Source: Xanthobacteraceae bacterium (lineage in GTDB: Bacteria; Pseudomonadota; Alphaproteobacteria; Rhizobiales; Xanthobacteraceae). Taken from it: a DNA stretch of 64,000 nucleotides. Position 1 is the first letter of the stretch. Each line of letters starts with the position of its first letter. The stretch spans positions 248,001 through 312,000 of the forward strand of contig JAMLIK010000005.1 in NCBI GenBank assembly GCA_023954195.1. The letters are read 5' to 3'. The translations under genes and the position numbers were made by a program. Below the pieces are notes generated by a model. It did not search any database, was not told the origin of the DNA, and saw only the letters and a list, made by a program, of their open reading frames with translations. This document shows, in pieces, positions 51,682 to 63,431 of the stretch.

Positions 51682-52770
51682 GTGGCCCATCACGATCCGA
51701 TCGGCCTGATTTCCCCCAAGCCGGGGCTGGCCCAGCTCAACGAACGCTCGCGGGAGATTTTCCGGCATATTGTCGAGAGCTATCTCGCCACCGGCGAGCC
51801 GGCGGGATCGCGCAACATCTCGCGCCTTATCACCATGCCGCTGTCGCCGGCCTCGGTGCGCAACGTGATGTCCGATCTCGAACAGCTCGGGCTGATCTAC
51901 GCGCCGCACACCTCCGCCGGCCGGCTGCCGACCGAACTGGGCTTGAGGTTTTTCGTCGATGCCCTGATGCAGGTCGGCGACCTGTCCGAGCCGGAGCGGC
52001 AATCGATCCAGAACCAACTGGCCTCGGTCGGCAAGGCGCAGACGGTGGAGGCGGCGCTGAGCGAGGCGTTGACCCAATTGTCCGGCCTGTCGCGAGCCGC
52101 CGCGGTGGTTCTGACCGCGAAATCGAACGTCCGGCTCAAGCACATCGAGTTCGTCCGGCTGGAACCGTCGCGGGCGCTGGTGGTGCTGGTCGCCGAGGAC
52201 GGCCAGGTCGAGAACCGCATCCTTGAGTTGCCGGCGGGCGTGCCGTCGGCGGCGCTCACCGAGGCGTCGAACTTCCTCAACGCGCGGATTCGCGGCCGCA
52301 CGCTGGCGGAGGCGCGGCTGGAACTGGAATCGGCGCTGGCGCAAAGCCGCGCCGAACTCGATCAACTGACGCAGAAGATCATCGCGGCGGGTCTGGCGAA
52401 CTGGTCCGGCGGCGACGGCGACGATCGGCAACTGATCGTGCGCGGCCACGCCAACCTGCTGGAGGACCTGCACGCGCTGGAGGATCTGGAACGGGTGCGG
52501 TCGCTGTTCGACGATCTCGAAAGCAAGCGCGGCGTGATCGACCTGCTCGGCCGCGCCGAGCGCGCCGAGGGCGTGCGCATTTTCATCGGCTCGGAGAACA
52601 AGCTGTTTTCGCTGTCGGGCTCCTCGACCATCATCGCGCCCTATAGCGACGGCGCCGGCCATATCGTCGGCGTGCTCGGCGTCATCGGTCCGACCCGGCT
52701 GAACTACGCGCGGGTGATTCCGATGGTGGACTACGCCGCGCGCATCGTCAGCCGCATGCTCGGCGGCTGA
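51682..52770 (+). CDS. hrcA: Heat-inducible transcription repressor HrcA (GTG start)
   Basis: A 362-residue repressor of CIRCE-controlled heat-shock genes such as groESL. The winged-helix N-terminus is at about 18-90 ([29 protein letters not shown] and [38 protein letters not shown]). The C-terminal GAF-like region ends SRMLGG. GTG 51682 follows AAGGAG at a good distance. No CIRCE element (TTAGCACTC-N9-GAGTGCTAA) was seen in its upstream region. grpE follows. Confidence 0.95.
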   Translation: MAHHDPIGLISPKPGLAQLNERSREIFRHIVESYLATGEPAGSRNISRLITMPLSPASVRNVMSDLEQLGLIYAPHTSAGRLPTELGLRFFVDALMQVGDLSEPERQSIQNQLASVGKAQTVEAALSEALTQLSGLSRAAAVVLTAKSNVRLKHIEFVRLEPSRALVVLVAEDGQVENRILELPAGVPSAALTEASNFLNARIRGRTLAEARLELESALAQSRAELDQLTQKIIAAGLANWSGGDGDDRQLIVRGHANLLEDLHALEDLERVRSLFDDLESKRGVIDLLGRAERAEGVRIFIGSENKLFSLSGSSTIIAPYSDGAGHIVGVLGVIGPTRLNYARVIPMVDYAARIVSRMLGG

Positions 52771-52785
52771 TCGGCGTCGCCGCGC

Positions 52786-52814
52786 CTTGATTTTCCCGGC
52801 GAAAGCACCGATAT
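52786..52814 (+). promoter_or_regulatory. RpoH-type promoter candidate of grpE
   Basis: CTTGATT (52786-52792) and CCGATAT (52808-52814), with 21 bp between CTTG and ATAT, match the layout seen before hsp20 and dnaK. It would give a start near 52821 and a 5' leader of about 48 nt. This provides heat induction separate from hrcA. Confidence 0.45.
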
Positions 52815-52868
52815 CCCGGCGAGCCATCCTCCCCTTCAATTCAAGACGACTTTCGAGAAAGCTGTGTG

Positions 52869-53468
52869 ATGACTGAACGTAACGGGCAGAAGGACAATCC
52901 GGAGATGCCCGCGCAGGAAACGGAGCCGGTCGTGTCCAAACCCTACATCATGCCGGACGATCCCGAGCAGGGCTCCGCCGAGGCTTTGGCGAAGGAAGCC
53001 GCCGAGGCGCGCGACAGGGTGTTGCGGACGCTGGCGGAGATGGAGAACCTGCGCAAGCGCACCGCGCGCGAAGTCGCCGATGCCCGGATGTACGGCATCA
53101 CCGGTTTCGCCCGTGACGTGCTCGATATCGCCGACAATCTGCAACGCGCGCTCGACGCCGTGCCGGCGGAGGCGCGGGCGGCCGCCGATCCCGGCCTCAT
53201 GGCGTTGATGGAAGGCGTCGAGCTGACCGAGCGTTCGCTGCTCAACGCGCTGGAAAAGCACGGCGTCAAGAAATTCGACCCCGCCGGTCAGAAATTCGAT
53301 CCGAATTTCCAGCAGGCGATGTTCGAGGTGCCGGACCCGTCGGTGCCGGCGGGAACGGTGGTGCAGGTGATTCAGGCCGGCTACACCATCGGCGACCGCG
53401 TGTTGCGGCCGGCGATGGTCGGCGTCGCCAAGGGCGGCGCCAAGACGGCGGCGCCCGAGCAGGCGTAA
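52869..53468 (+). CDS. grpE: Nucleotide exchange factor GrpE
   Basis: A 199-residue DnaK co-chaperone that releases ADP. The long N-terminal helix is at about 40-85 ([36 protein letters not shown]). The C-terminal beta domain has [50 protein letters not shown] 52869 was chosen; an in-frame GTG three bases upstream adds one residue. The ribosome site is weak. Confidence 0.95.
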   Translation: MTERNGQKDNPEMPAQETEPVVSKPYIMPDDPEQGSAEALAKEAAEARDRVLRTLAEMENLRKRTAREVADARMYGITGFARDVLDIADNLQRALDAVPAEARAAADPGLMALMEGVELTERSLLNALEKHGVKKFDPAGQKFDPNFQQAMFEVPDPSVPAGTVVQVIQAGYTIGDRVLRPAMVGVAKGGAKTAAPEQA

Positions 53469-53489
53469 CGGCCGCGAGCGGCGGCCTCG

Positions 53490-54428
53490 TTATCGCGGCT
53501 GGACGCCGTCGCGCACCGATCGGAAGCGGGGAAATGCCTCCGACCATTGATCGCGCGGGGCGCTGCCGATCACGCGAATCGCGCCGCCGCCCCCGCCGAA
53601 CCGCAGCCACTGCACCACCGTCACCGGCGTCGCGTCCTTGCCGCTGACGGCGTCGATGCGGGTCTCGAAGCCCGGCGTTGAGTCGATCCGGATCGGTTCG
53701 GACATCGTGATGCGCGCCTCGCGCAGGCCCGGAATCTGCCGCGCGGCCTGTTCGGCGTAGCGGGCGCGGTCGTCGGGCTTGTCCGGCACCGAGCCGACCA
53801 GGCCGAGCACCACGAACGGAGCCTTTTCGATATCCATGATTTCGCTGGAATCCGTCAGCATCACGGCCGCCCCCGGCGCCAGCGTCCGCACCGCCTTGAA
53901 GCCGCCGCGCTCGGTGACCTTGAACGGCAAGGTGGCCAGTTGCTCGTCCGGCGGCACCTCCTGGCGAATGCCGATGCTGGCGAACATCGCGCGGACGGCG
54001 TCGTCGGTGTAGATTTTGCCGGCGTTCTCCGGGACCTCGACCGCGACGAAACCGGAAAACGATCCGCCCGACAGGATCATCGAATAGCGCCGGACGCTGT
54101 TCGCGCCGTCGCGGACGGTCTCCGCCGTGTAGTATGCCGGACCGGCGCCGGTCTTGACGGTTTCGGACTTGATGCCGTTGACACCGTTCGGGTGGGCTTT
54201 GAAGGTGGTTTCCACCTCGCGGTAGGCTGCCGCCGGAAGCTCGGCGATCAGCACCTTGACGCGATGGTCCTCGGTTTCGAAGCCAAGGAAGGATTTGGCC
54301 GGCGAGAGCCCGACCAGCGGAACCAGGCCCAGCCGGGAGCCCGGCGGATAGATCGGATCGGCGGCGAGAACCGGCGCGACCCACAGCATGGCCAGCGCGA
54401 CGGCGAGAAGACGGAGGGGATATTTCAT
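53490..54428 (-). CDS. Exported protein of unknown function
   Basis: A 312-residue protein with a clear signal peptide (about 1-22, LLAVALAMLWVAPVLA-AD). The mature part is a mixed alpha/beta sequence without cysteines or recognised catalytic motifs. Segments such as GSRLGLVPLVGLSPAKSFLGFE and GFVAVEVPENAGKIYTDDAVRAMFASIGIR repeat in style, but no family was recalled with certainty. It lies on the opposite strand between grpE and dnaK, 21 bp from the grpE stop, so it is not part of either unit. Function unknown. Confidence 0.8.
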   Translation of the reverse strand: MKYPLRLLAVALAMLWVAPVLAADPIYPPGSRLGLVPLVGLSPAKSFLGFETEDHRVKVLIAELPAAAYREVETTFKAHPNGVNGIKSETVKTGAGPAYYTAETVRDGANSVRRYSMILSGGSFSGFVAVEVPENAGKIYTDDAVRAMFASIGIRQEVPPDEQLATLPFKVTERGGFKAVRTLAPGAAVMLTDSSEIMDIEKAPFVVLGLVGSVPDKPDDRARYAEQAARQIPGLREARITMSEPIRIDSTPGFETRIDAVSGKDATPVTVVQWLRFGGGGGAIRVIGSAPRDQWSEAFPRFRSVRDGVQPR

Positions 54429-54587
54429 CGGGGCTCTATTGCGCGGTTTTGAGGCCGTTCGATGGTCGGCCGGCCAGCCGTCATGTCAATAGAACGGTTT
54501 CGGCAAAAGCGGAATCCGGTTGGCGCCGATAAGCTGCGTTAAAGCGCGAACAACCCTGATTTTCGCGAGCCGTCGCGGCGTCCGGTC

Positions 54588-54616
54588 CTTGCGGCCGATA
54601 TACCCCCCTTCTATAT
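54588..54616 (+). promoter_or_regulatory. RpoH-type promoter of dnaK
   Basis: CTTGCGG (54588-54594) and TTCTATAT (54609-54616), with 21 bp between CTTG and ATAT, lie about 96 bp before the dnaK start. The predicted transcript begins near 54622. No CIRCE inverted repeat is visible, consistent with RpoH rather than HrcA control of dnaKJ in this group. Confidence 0.55.
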
Positions 54617-54711
54617 GAGGCTCACCATCGCAATATCGCGAACATTGGGGGTCGGACCGGGGCGCCGTCAGGGCCCGACCGGCCTGCCGCAACGAGAAGG
54701 ATATGGACACC

Positions 54712-56613
<1,902 letters not shown>

Positions 56614-56657
56614 AGGTCGGGGGCCGACGGCCATGTCGTTCGACAATGACACAATGT

Positions 56658-56690
56658 CCGCCCCCAGGCGCTGCCTGGGGGACGGTTTTG
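56658..56690 (+). terminator. Hairpin between dnaK and dnaJ (partial terminator candidate)
   Basis: A perfect 9-bp stem CCCCCAGGC-gct-GCCTGGGGG (56661-56681), extendable by CCG/CGG with one bulge, is followed by TTTTG. Such a structure could reduce read-through so that dnaJ is made in lower amount than dnaK, or protect the dnaK mRNA 3' end. Confidence 0.55.
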
Positions 56691-56760
56691 AAGCTGGTGG
56701 GGACACAGCAAAACCGATGGCTGGCGCGGTGCGCGCCCGCGGCAGTCGGTGCGGGGATCG

Positions 56761-57897
56761 ATGATGTCGGCAAAGCGCTGCTATTACGAAACGCTTGAAG
56801 TCGAGCGCACCGCCTCGGACGCGGATCTGAAATCCGCCTTCCGCAAGCTGGCGATGAAATGGCATCCCGATCGCAACCCCGGCGACAAGAGCAGCGAAAT
56901 CCGCTTCAAGGAAATCAACGAAGCCTACGAAGTTCTCAAGGACGGCGACAAGCGCGCCGCCTATGACCGTTTCGGTCACGCCGCCTTCGAGCAGGGTCAC
57001 GGCGGCGGCGCCGGTTTCGGCGCCGGCTTCGCGTCGTCGTTCTCGGATATTTTCGAGGATCTGTTCGGCATGGCCGGACAGCGTGGCCGTGGCGGCGGCC
57101 GCGAGCGTGGCGCGGATCTGCGCTACAATATGGAAATCACCCTGGAGGAAGCTTTCTCCGGCAAGACCGCGCAAATCGAAATTCCGGTCGCGGTGACCTG
57201 CGAATCCTGCTCCGGCACCGGCGCCAAGGCCGGCACCAAGCCGAAAACCTGTGCGACGTGCGGCGGCGCCGGCCGCGTGCGCCAGGCGCAGGGCTTCTTC
57301 ACGCTGGAGCGGACCTGCCCCGGCTGTCAGGGGCGCGGCCAGACCATCGAGGACGCCTGCGCGTCCTGCTCCGGTTCGGGGCGGGTGACGCGGGATCGCG
57401 CGCTGTCGGTCAACATTCCGCCGGGCGTCGAGGACGGCACCCGGATCCGGCTCGCCAACGAAGGCGAGGCCGGCGTTCACGGCGGCCCTCCGGGCGACCT
57501 CTATATCTTCCTGTCGCTGACCTCCCATCCGTTCTTCCAGCGCGACGGCGCCGATTTGCACTGCCGCGTTCCGATTTCGATGGTGGCGGCGGCGCTCGGC
57601 GGCGAGTTCGAGGTCCCGACCATCGACAAGACCAAGGCGAAGGTGAAAGTGCCGTCCGGAACGCAATCCGGCCGCCGCTTCCGGATCGGCGGCAAGGGCA
57701 TGCCAGTATTGCGCTCCCGTCAGACCGGCGACATGTATGTCCAGGTGATGGTGGAAACGCCGCAGAACCTGACCAAGAAGCAGCGGGAATTGCTGGCGGA
57801 GTTCGAGAAGCTGTCATCCGGGGCGACGCAACCGGAGGCTGTTGGTTTCTTTACCAAAGTCAAAGACTTCTTTGGCTCGCGGAGCGCGGCGCAATAA
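56761..57897 (+). CDS. dnaJ: Molecular chaperone DnaJ (Hsp40)
   Basis: A 378-residue DnaK co-chaperone. The J domain is at about 5-75 with the HPD triad in [28 protein letters not shown] Gly/Phe-rich linker (about 76-115) is followed by the zinc-finger domain with four CxxCxGxG-type repeats ([32 protein letters not shown]) and the C-terminal beta domains. Start ATG 56761 or 56764 (tandem); GGGGA lies just upstream. Confidence 0.97.
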   Translation: MMSAKRCYYETLEVERTASDADLKSAFRKLAMKWHPDRNPGDKSSEIRFKEINEAYEVLKDGDKRAAYDRFGHAAFEQGHGGGAGFGAGFASSFSDIFEDLFGMAGQRGRGGGRERGADLRYNMEITLEEAFSGKTAQIEIPVAVTCESCSGTGAKAGTKPKTCATCGGAGRVRQAQGFFTLERTCPGCQGRGQTIEDACASCSGSGRVTRDRALSVNIPPGVEDGTRIRLANEGEAGVHGGPPGDLYIFLSLTSHPFFQRDGADLHCRVPISMVAAALGGEFEVPTIDKTKAKVKVPSGTQSGRRFRIGGKGMPVLRSRQTGDMYVQVMVETPQNLTKKQRELLAEFEKLSSGATQPEAVGFFTKVKDFFGSRSAAQ

Positions 57898-57987
57898 GCC
57901 TTTCGCTTGACCGGTTTCCCGCCGCGCGTTACGTCTTTTGTAAAGCGAAGTTGACATCCCGCCGACCGTGGCCCCTCCGGGTGCGAA

Positions 57988-58590
57988 ATGTCCCTGCAAC
58001 CAGCCGTACGCACCCTGAAGAAGACGCCTCGTCTCGATGACGAGGTGCGCTTTCTCCGCTCATGGATCGAGAAGCCGCTGCACATGGGCGCGGTGATGCC
58101 GTCGGGCCGCGTGCTGGCCCGCACCATGGCGCAATATGTCGATGTCCATGCCACCGGACCCGTCGTCGAACTCGGGCCCGGCACCGGCGCGATCACCAGC
58201 GCGCTGATCGAGCACGGCGTCGACCCGAGCCGGCTGGTGCTGGTGGAATACAACCCCGGTTTCTGCGCCCTGCTGCGCGACCGCTACCCGCAGGCGACGG
58301 TGGTGCAGGGCGACGCCTATGCGTTGCGGGATTCGCTGTCGAAGGTGCTGAAGGAGCCCGCCTCCGCCGTGGTGTCGGGCCTGCCGCTGGTCACCAAGCC
58401 GATGCTGACCCGGCTGAAACTGATCCGCGATGCTTTCTCGGCGCTGACGCCCGGAGCCCCGTTCGTGCAATTCACCTATTCGGTGACGCCACCGATTCCG
58501 AAATCCCTGCCGGGCGTCTCCACCGAAGCCTCGGAACGGATCTGGATGAACCTTCCGCCCGCGCGCGTCTGGGTGTATCGCAAGGGCTGA
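57988..58590 (+). CDS. pmtA: Phospholipid N-methyltransferase PmtA
   Basis: A 200-residue SAM-dependent enzyme that methylates phosphatidylethanolamine stepwise toward phosphatidylcholine. The N-terminal amphipathic helix DDEVRFLRSWIEKPLHMGAVMPS and the SAM motif VVELGPGTGAITSALIEHG (about 53-71) are present. The SGLPL and PFVQFTYSVTPPIP segments are typical of the Sinorhizobium/Bradyrhizobium PmtA type. It is located behind dnaJ, as in related genomes. Confidence 0.93.
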   Translation: MSLQPAVRTLKKTPRLDDEVRFLRSWIEKPLHMGAVMPSGRVLARTMAQYVDVHATGPVVELGPGTGAITSALIEHGVDPSRLVLVEYNPGFCALLRDRYPQATVVQGDAYALRDSLSKVLKEPASAVVSGLPLVTKPMLTRLKLIRDAFSALTPGAPFVQFTYSVTPPIPKSLPGVSTEASERIWMNLPPARVWVYRKG

Positions 58591-58626
58591 TCCCCCGGCC
58601 GCCTGGCCGGAGCATGGCTATTTGCG

Positions 58627-59223
58627 ATGTCCTTGATGAATCCAATCAAAATCCTGGTGATCCCCGGTTCGTTGCGCAGCGGATCGTTGAATATCCGGCT
58701 GGCGGGCGCGGCGATGGCCGAACTGGTCGAGGCCGGCGCCGAGGTTTCGCTGATCTCGCTCGGCGATTATCCGCTGCCGATCTACGACGGCGATCTCGAA
58801 GCCCGCTCCGGGGTGCCGGCCGAGGCCGTCAACCTCAAGCGTCAGATCGAGGCGCATCACGGCGTTTTGCTGGTCAGCCCCGAATACAATTCCTCGCCGC
58901 CGCCGCTGCTCAAGAACGCGCTCGACTGGGTGACGCGGGTGCGCGAGCGCGGCGAGCCGCTCGGACACGCGATGCGCGGACGCCCGTTCGCGCTGGCGGC
59001 GGCGTCAACCGGCCGGTTCGGCGGCGCGCGCTGCCTGATGATGCTGCGGCTGATGCTGTCGGGCTGCCGCGTCACCGTGATTCCCGACCAGCTCGCGTTG
59101 TCGTTCGCCGATCAAGCCTACGACGATCTCGATCGGCTCAAGCCAGGCGCCGACCGCGACATGCTGAAGGCGATGACGCGGCAGTTGATCGATGTCGCGG
59201 AACGGATGAGGCACCATGACTGA
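58627..59223 (+). CDS. NADPH-dependent FMN reductase family protein
   Basis: A 198-residue flavodoxin-fold oxidoreductase. The FMN phosphate loop is [19 protein letters not shown] (about 9-27), and the isoalloxazine-contact [21 protein letters not shown] (about 78-98) is the family signature. Members reduce FMN, quinones, azo dyes or chromate; the physiological substrate is not evident. Start ATG 58627 or 58636. It overlaps pyrF by 8 bp. Confidence 0.9.
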   Translation: MSLMNPIKILVIPGSLRSGSLNIRLAGAAMAELVEAGAEVSLISLGDYPLPIYDGDLEARSGVPAEAVNLKRQIEAHHGVLLVSPEYNSSPPPLLKNALDWVTRVRERGEPLGHAMRGRPFALAAASTGRFGGARCLMMLRLMLSGCRVTVIPDQLALSFADQAYDDLDRLKPGADRDMLKAMTRQLIDVAERMRHHD

Positions 59224-59938
59224 CGCCGCCATTTTCGCGCGCGACCGCCTGATCGTTGCCCTGGACGTGCCGAGCGTGGCTGATGCCGAGGCGATGATCG
59301 CGCGGCTGGGCGACAGCGTGACGTTCTACAAGATCGGCTATCAGCTCGCTTACGCCGGCGGGCTGCCGCTGGTCCGACGCCTCGCGGACGCCGGCAGGAA
59401 AGTCTTTCTCGATCTCAAGCTGCATGACATCGGCAACACCGTCGCGCGCGGTGTCGAGAGCGTCGCCGGTCTCGGCGCGACATTCCTCACCGTCCATGCC
59501 TATCCGCAGACCATGAAGGCGGCGGTGGAGGCCAGCGCCGGTTCGGCGCTGCGAATCCTCGCGGTGACGGTGCTCACTTCCTACGACGAAGCCGACCTGC
59601 AAGCCGCCGGCTACCGGCTCGGCGTGTCCGATCTGGTGCGTCTGCGCGCCGAGCAGGCGCAGGCGCTGGGCGTCCATGGCCTGGTCTGCTCGGCCGAGGA
59701 AGCCGCCGGTCTGCGGCCGATCGCCGGCGCGGCCATGCGCCTGGTGACGCCGGGCATCCGCCCCGCCGGCAGCGACGCCGGCGATCAGAAGCGGATCATG
59801 ACACCGGCGCGGGCGATCGCGGCCGGGGCGGATTATCTCGTGGTGGGGCGGCCGGTGCTGGCGGCGTCCGATCCGAAAGCCGCGGCGGAGGCCATCGTCG
59901 CGGAGATCGAACAGGCAAGGAAACAGGCAAGCAACTGA
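59216..59938 (+). CDS. pyrF: Orotidine 5'-phosphate decarboxylase
   Basis: A 240-residue TIM-barrel enzyme forming UMP in pyrimidine synthesis. The catalytic Asp-Lys-x-x-Asp array is seen in [17 protein letters not shown] (about 61-77), with the phosphate-binding TPGIRP and [10 protein letters not shown] at the end. The length is normal. Its start overlaps the previous gene and it is followed 11 bp later by the DUF1330 gene. Confidence 0.97.
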   Translation: MTDAAIFARDRLIVALDVPSVADAEAMIARLGDSVTFYKIGYQLAYAGGLPLVRRLADAGRKVFLDLKLHDIGNTVARGVESVAGLGATFLTVHAYPQTMKAAVEASAGSALRILAVTVLTSYDEADLQAAGYRLGVSDLVRLRAEQAQALGVHGLVCSAEEAAGLRPIAGAAMRLVTPGIRPAGSDAGDQKRIMTPARAIAAGADYLVVGRPVLAASDPKAAAEAIVAEIEQARKQASN

Positions 59939-59949
59939 CGGAGGCAAGC

Positions 59950-60255
59950 ATGGCCAAGGGATACTGGATCGGGCGCGTCGACGTTCACGATCTCGACGGC
60001 TACAAGCGCGACTATGTCGCCCACAACGGCGCGGTGTTTCACAAATACGGCGGCCGGTTCCTGGTGCGCGGCGGCAATTTCGAGAGCAGGGAAGGGTCGT
60101 CGCGCTCACGCAACGTCGTCATCGAGTTCAAGGACTACGACACCGCGCTGGCCTGCTACAACTCGCCGGAATATCAGGCGCTAATCAAGGCGCGCGCGCC
60201 CTATTCGGAAGGCGATATCGTGGTGATCGAAGGCTATGACGGGCCGCAGCCCTGA
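59950..60255 (+). CDS. DUF1330 domain protein
   Basis: A 101-residue ferredoxin-fold (dimeric alpha/beta barrel-like) protein. Characteristic text: MAKGYWIGRVDVHDLDGYKRDYV, GGRFLVRGGNFESREG, VVIEFKDYDTALACYNSPEYQAL. The family has no settled function. GGAGG before the ATG and 11-bp spacing suggest co-translation with pyrF. Confidence 0.88.
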   Translation: MAKGYWIGRVDVHDLDGYKRDYVAHNGAVFHKYGGRFLVRGGNFESREGSSRSRNVVIEFKDYDTALACYNSPEYQALIKARAPYSEGDIVVIEGYDGPQP

Positions 60256-60320
60256 GGCGGCGATAAGTTGCCGGGACGCTCCGTCCCCGCTATACCGCGC
60301 CATCATTTGAGGCTCAGACC

Positions 60321-61136
60321 ATGTCGGACATGCGATTGATCGTTGCGGGCGCCGGCGGGCGGATGGGCCGGGCGCTGACGCGCGCCATCGCCGAGACCGA
60401 GGGCGCGGTCGTCACCGGCGCGCTGGAGGCGCCGGGCTCGGAGTGGATCGGGCAGGACGCCGCCGCATTGGCGGGTCTGCCGCCGGGTGGCGTCAAGGTG
60501 TCGGCCGACCTGTGGTCGCTTTCCGCCAACGCCGACGGCATTCTCGATTTCACCGTGCCGCGCGCCACCATCGCCAATGTCGCGATCGCCGCGCAGCGCG
60601 GGCTGGTGCACGTGATCGGCACCACCGGCCTGTCACCCTCCGACCACGCCATCATCAACAGCGTGACCGGGCAGGCCGTGGTGGTGCAGGCCGGAAACAT
60701 GAGTCTCGGCGTCAACCTGCTCGCGGCGCTGGTGAAGCGGGTGGCGCGGTCGCTCGATCCCAGTTTCGATATCGAGATCGTCGAGATGCATCACAAGGCG
60801 AAAGTCGACGCGCCGTCCGGCACCGCGCTGATGCTCGGCGAGGCGGCGGCGGCGGGCCGCGACATCCCGTTGCGGGATCATTCGGCGCGCGGCCGCGACG
60901 GCATCACCGGCGCGCGGCGCAGCGGCGATATCGGCTTCGCGGCGCTGCGCGGCGGCACCGTCACCGGCGACCACACGGTGATCTTCGCGGGCCCCTACGA
61001 GCGCATCGAACTCACCCACAAGGCCGAGGATCGCATGATCTTCGCCCACGGCGCGCTGAAGGCGGCGCTATGGGCGCGGGGCAAGCCGCCGGGCCTGTAC
61101 TCAATGGCCGACGTGCTGGGCCTCGGCGATTTCTGA
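60321..61136 (+). CDS. dapB: 4-hydroxy-tetrahydrodipicolinate reductase
   Basis: A 271-residue NAD(P)H enzyme of the lysine/diaminopimelate pathway. The dinucleotide motif is [16 protein letters not shown] (about 8-23). The active-site stretch [22 protein letters not shown] (about 152-173) and the C-terminal [11 protein letters not shown] are present. The length is standard. It is 65 bp after the DUF1330 gene and 24 bp before gpmA. Confidence 0.97.
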   Translation: MSDMRLIVAGAGGRMGRALTRAIAETEGAVVTGALEAPGSEWIGQDAAALAGLPPGGVKVSADLWSLSANADGILDFTVPRATIANVAIAAQRGLVHVIGTTGLSPSDHAIINSVTGQAVVVQAGNMSLGVNLLAALVKRVARSLDPSFDIEIVEMHHKAKVDAPSGTALMLGEAAAAGRDIPLRDHSARGRDGITGARRSGDIGFAALRGGTVTGDHTVIFAGPYERIELTHKAEDRMIFAHGALKAALWARGKPPGLYSMADVLGLGDF

Positions 61137-61160
61137 AAAACGAAGTGGAATGGAAAAGCG

Positions 61161-61784
61161 ATGAGCGATCGGCTTCTTGTTCTCGTGCGTCACGGCCAGA
61201 GCGAATGGAATTTGAAGAACCTGTTCACCGGCTGGAAGGATCCCGACCTCACCGAGTTGGGACGCGATGAGGCGAAGCAAGCGGGGCGCAAGCTGAAGGC
61301 GCAGGGCTTCAGCTTCGACATCGCCTTCACCTCGGCGCTGACGCGCGCGCAAAACACGCTCGACATCATCCTGAAGGAAATGGGTCAGGGCGGATTGCCG
61401 ATCCACAAGAATCTGGCGCTGAACGAGCGCGACTACGGCGACCTGTCCGGCCTGAACAAGGACGAGGCGCGCAAGAAGTGGGGCGAGGAGCAGGTCCACA
61501 TCTGGCGGCGCTCCTACGACGTGCCGCCGCCCGGCGGCGAAAGCCTGAAGGACACGCTGGCGCGCACGCTGCCGTATTTCGTGCAGGAGATCCTGCCGTG
61601 CGTGCTGCGCGGCGAGCGCACGCTGGTGGTGGCGCACGGCAACTCGTTGCGCGCGCTCATCATGGTGCTGGAGAAGCTGACGCCGGAAACCATTCTCAAG
61701 CGCGAACTCGCCACTGGCGCGCCGGTGATCTACCGCCTCAACGCCGATGCCACCGTGGCCTCGGTGCTCGATCTCGCGGCGTAG
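61161..61784 (+). CDS. gpmA: 2,3-bisphosphoglycerate-dependent phosphoglycerate mutase
   Basis: A 207-residue histidine-phosphatase-fold glycolytic enzyme. The phosphohistidine loop [17 protein letters not shown] (about 8-24), [22 protein letters not shown] and the second histidine in [16 protein letters not shown] are intact. It is shorter than E. coli GpmA (250 residues), as usual in alphaproteobacteria. It ends just before a palindromic repeat at a convergent junction. Confidence 0.95.
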   Translation: MSDRLLVLVRHGQSEWNLKNLFTGWKDPDLTELGRDEAKQAGRKLKAQGFSFDIAFTSALTRAQNTLDIILKEMGQGGLPIHKNLALNERDYGDLSGLNKDEARKKWGEEQVHIWRRSYDVPPPGGESLKDTLARTLPYFVQEILPCVLRGERTLVVAHGNSLRALIMVLEKLTPETILKRELATGAPVIYRLNADATVASVLDLAA

Positions 61785-61804
61785 TCGCGGCGGCCAACGA
61801 GAAG

Positions 61805-61924
61805 CGTCATTGCGAGCACTCGGATCAACGCTTCGCGTTGTCCGAGCACAGGCTCCGCGAAGCAATCCAGTCTTTCCTTGCGGCTCCTGGATTGCTTCGT
61901 CGCTCGCGCTCCTCGCAATGACGA
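61805..61924. repeat. CGTCATTGCGAGCACTCGG palindromic repeat, copy 2
   Basis: The first 55 or so bases match copy 1 (22532-22648) almost exactly, including the CTCGGATCAACG-cttcg-CGTTGTCCGAG hairpin. The end is CTCCTCGCAATGACGAC. It fills the gap between convergent gpmA and the alkyltransferase gene. Confidence 0.9.
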
Positions 61925-61941
61925 CTGCGGCGGACCGATGA

Positions 61942-62838
61942 TTACGCCGCGCTGACCTGCCCGGCTTCCCAGCCCAGCATCGCCTGCTTGCGGGTAATGC
62001 CCCAGTGATAGCCGGTGAGCGCGCCGCTCTTGCCGATCACGCGATGGCACGGCACCACAAACGAGATCGGGTTGCGGCCGACCGCGGCGCCGACCGCGCG
62101 CGAGGCTTTCGGATTGCGCACCTCGCAGGCGATGTCGGAATAGGTGGCGGCGCGGCCCAGCGGAATCTTCAGTAGCGATTCCCACACCCGCACCTCGAAA
62201 TCGGTGCCGATCAGCACCACGCGCAGCGGCTGGTCGGCGCTCCATAGCCTTGTGTCGAAGATGCGCCGCGCCAGGGCGGCGGTGCCGTCGTGATCCTCGA
62301 CGCATTCGGCGCGCGGCCAGCGTCGCCGCATGTCGGCCAGCGCAGCCGTCTCCTCGCCGGGATCGGCGAAGGCGAGTCCGGCCAGGCCGCGCTCGCTGGC
62401 GATGACGATGGCGGTGCCGAACGGCGACGGGTGGAAGCCGTAGCGCAGCCGCACGCCGGCGCCGCCGGCCTTCCATTCGCCCGGCGACATCGCCTCGTGG
62501 GTGACGAACAAATCGTGCAGCCGGCCGGGGCCGGACAGGCCGGAGTCCAGCGCGGCGTCGAGCACGCTGGCGGAGGAGCGCAATAGGCTCTTGGCGTGAT
62601 CGAGCGTCAGCGCCTGCATGAACGCCTTCGGCGTCAACCCGGCCCAGCGCCGGAACAGATGGTGCAGCTCGTCCGGCGTCAGCGCGGCGGCGTCGGCGAT
62701 GGCCTCGATGGTCGGCTGCGCACGCCAGTGCGCGGAAATGAAGGCGATGGCGCGGCGCACCGAGTCGTAGTCGCGCAACGCGGCATCCTGCGGTCCCGGC
62801 TTGGCGAGGCGGTGGTCATGGGTGGCGAGGTTCATCAT
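61942..62838 (-). CDS. AraC-type HTH / methylated-DNA-cysteine S-methyltransferase fusion
   Basis: A 298-residue two-domain protein. The N-terminal AraC-like DNA-binding domain (about 25-115; TIEAIADAAALTPDELHHLFRRWAGLTPKAFMQALTLDHAKSLL) is followed by a C-terminal alkyltransferase domain. The latter has VWESLLKIPLGRAATYSDIA and the acceptor cysteine in FVVPCHRVIGKSGALTGYHWG. It resembles Ada but lacks the N-terminal zinc domain that senses methyl-phosphotriesters. It repairs O6-methylguanine and may regulate genes. The start is the first of two tandem ATGs (62836-62838). Confidence 0.92.
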   Translation of the reverse strand: MMNLATHDHRLAKPGPQDAALRDYDSVRRAIAFISAHWRAQPTIEAIADAAALTPDELHHLFRRWAGLTPKAFMQALTLDHAKSLLRSSASVLDAALDSGLSGPGRLHDLFVTHEAMSPGEWKAGGAGVRLRYGFHPSPFGTAIVIASERGLAGLAFADPGEETAALADMRRRWPRAECVEDHDGTAALARRIFDTRLWSADQPLRVVLIGTDFEVRVWESLLKIPLGRAATYSDIACEVRNPKASRAVGAAVGRNPISFVVPCHRVIGKSGALTGYHWGITRKQAMLGWEAGQVSAA

Positions 62839-62906
62839 GCTGCCAATGTAGGACTTGGCCACGCCCGCAACCACCCGTTTCCCGACAAGTCTCAGATCGA
62901 CAAGTC

Positions 62907-63431
62907 TCAGATCATGTGGTGATAGACCGGCCCGCGCCTGGCCGCCTGCAAGGCGTTGGCCAGCGCGCTGGCGAAACTCGATTTCTCGTCCGGGCCGAGA
63001 CATTGCGCGATGGCGAGGCTGCGGCCGCGCGACACCAGGCAAAGCCGCTCGATGCCGTATTCCTGATGCACGGTCCGGTCGAGCCGCACCCAGAGCGGGT
63101 TGAACACCCATTCGGTGGCCGCGCCGCGATAATCGGTCCGGCGCACCCGCAATTCGGACGCCGTGATGGAAATTTCCTCCGTTGTCCTGGCGTCACGGAA
63201 ATTGATCCGGAACGCCCAGTAGATCGCCAGTACGTCGAGCAGGAAGAAGCCGAGCACCGGCCACGCGCCCTTGAACAGGAAGATCATGCCGGCGGCGAAA
63301 TTGACGACGCTGATGACCGCCATCAGCACCGTGAACCCCTTCCGGCTCAGCGACCGGTGCGGCACCAGACAGGCCGAAAACAGTTCCGGCTCCGGAGCGA
63401 GGGGATCGTCAAAATCGTTGCCTGCGGTCAT
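62907..63431 (-). CDS. DUF2244 membrane protein
   Basis: A 174-residue protein with two adjacent hydrophobic segments at about 33-52 (FTVLMAVISVVNFAAGMIFLF) and 55-74 (WPVLGFFLLDVLAIYWAF). A soluble beta-rich C-terminal part follows, with RTDYRGAATEWVFNPLWVRLDR. This is the alphaproteobacterial DUF2244 family, of unknown function. Head-to-head with nth, 22 bp apart. Confidence 0.88.
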   Translation of the reverse strand: MTAGNDFDDPLAPEPELFSACLVPHRSLSRKGFTVLMAVISVVNFAAGMIFLFKGAWPVLGFFLLDVLAIYWAFRINFRDARTTEEISITASELRVRRTDYRGAATEWVFNPLWVRLDRTVHQEYGIERLCLVSRGRSLAIAQCLGPDEKSSFASALANALQAARRGPVYHHMI

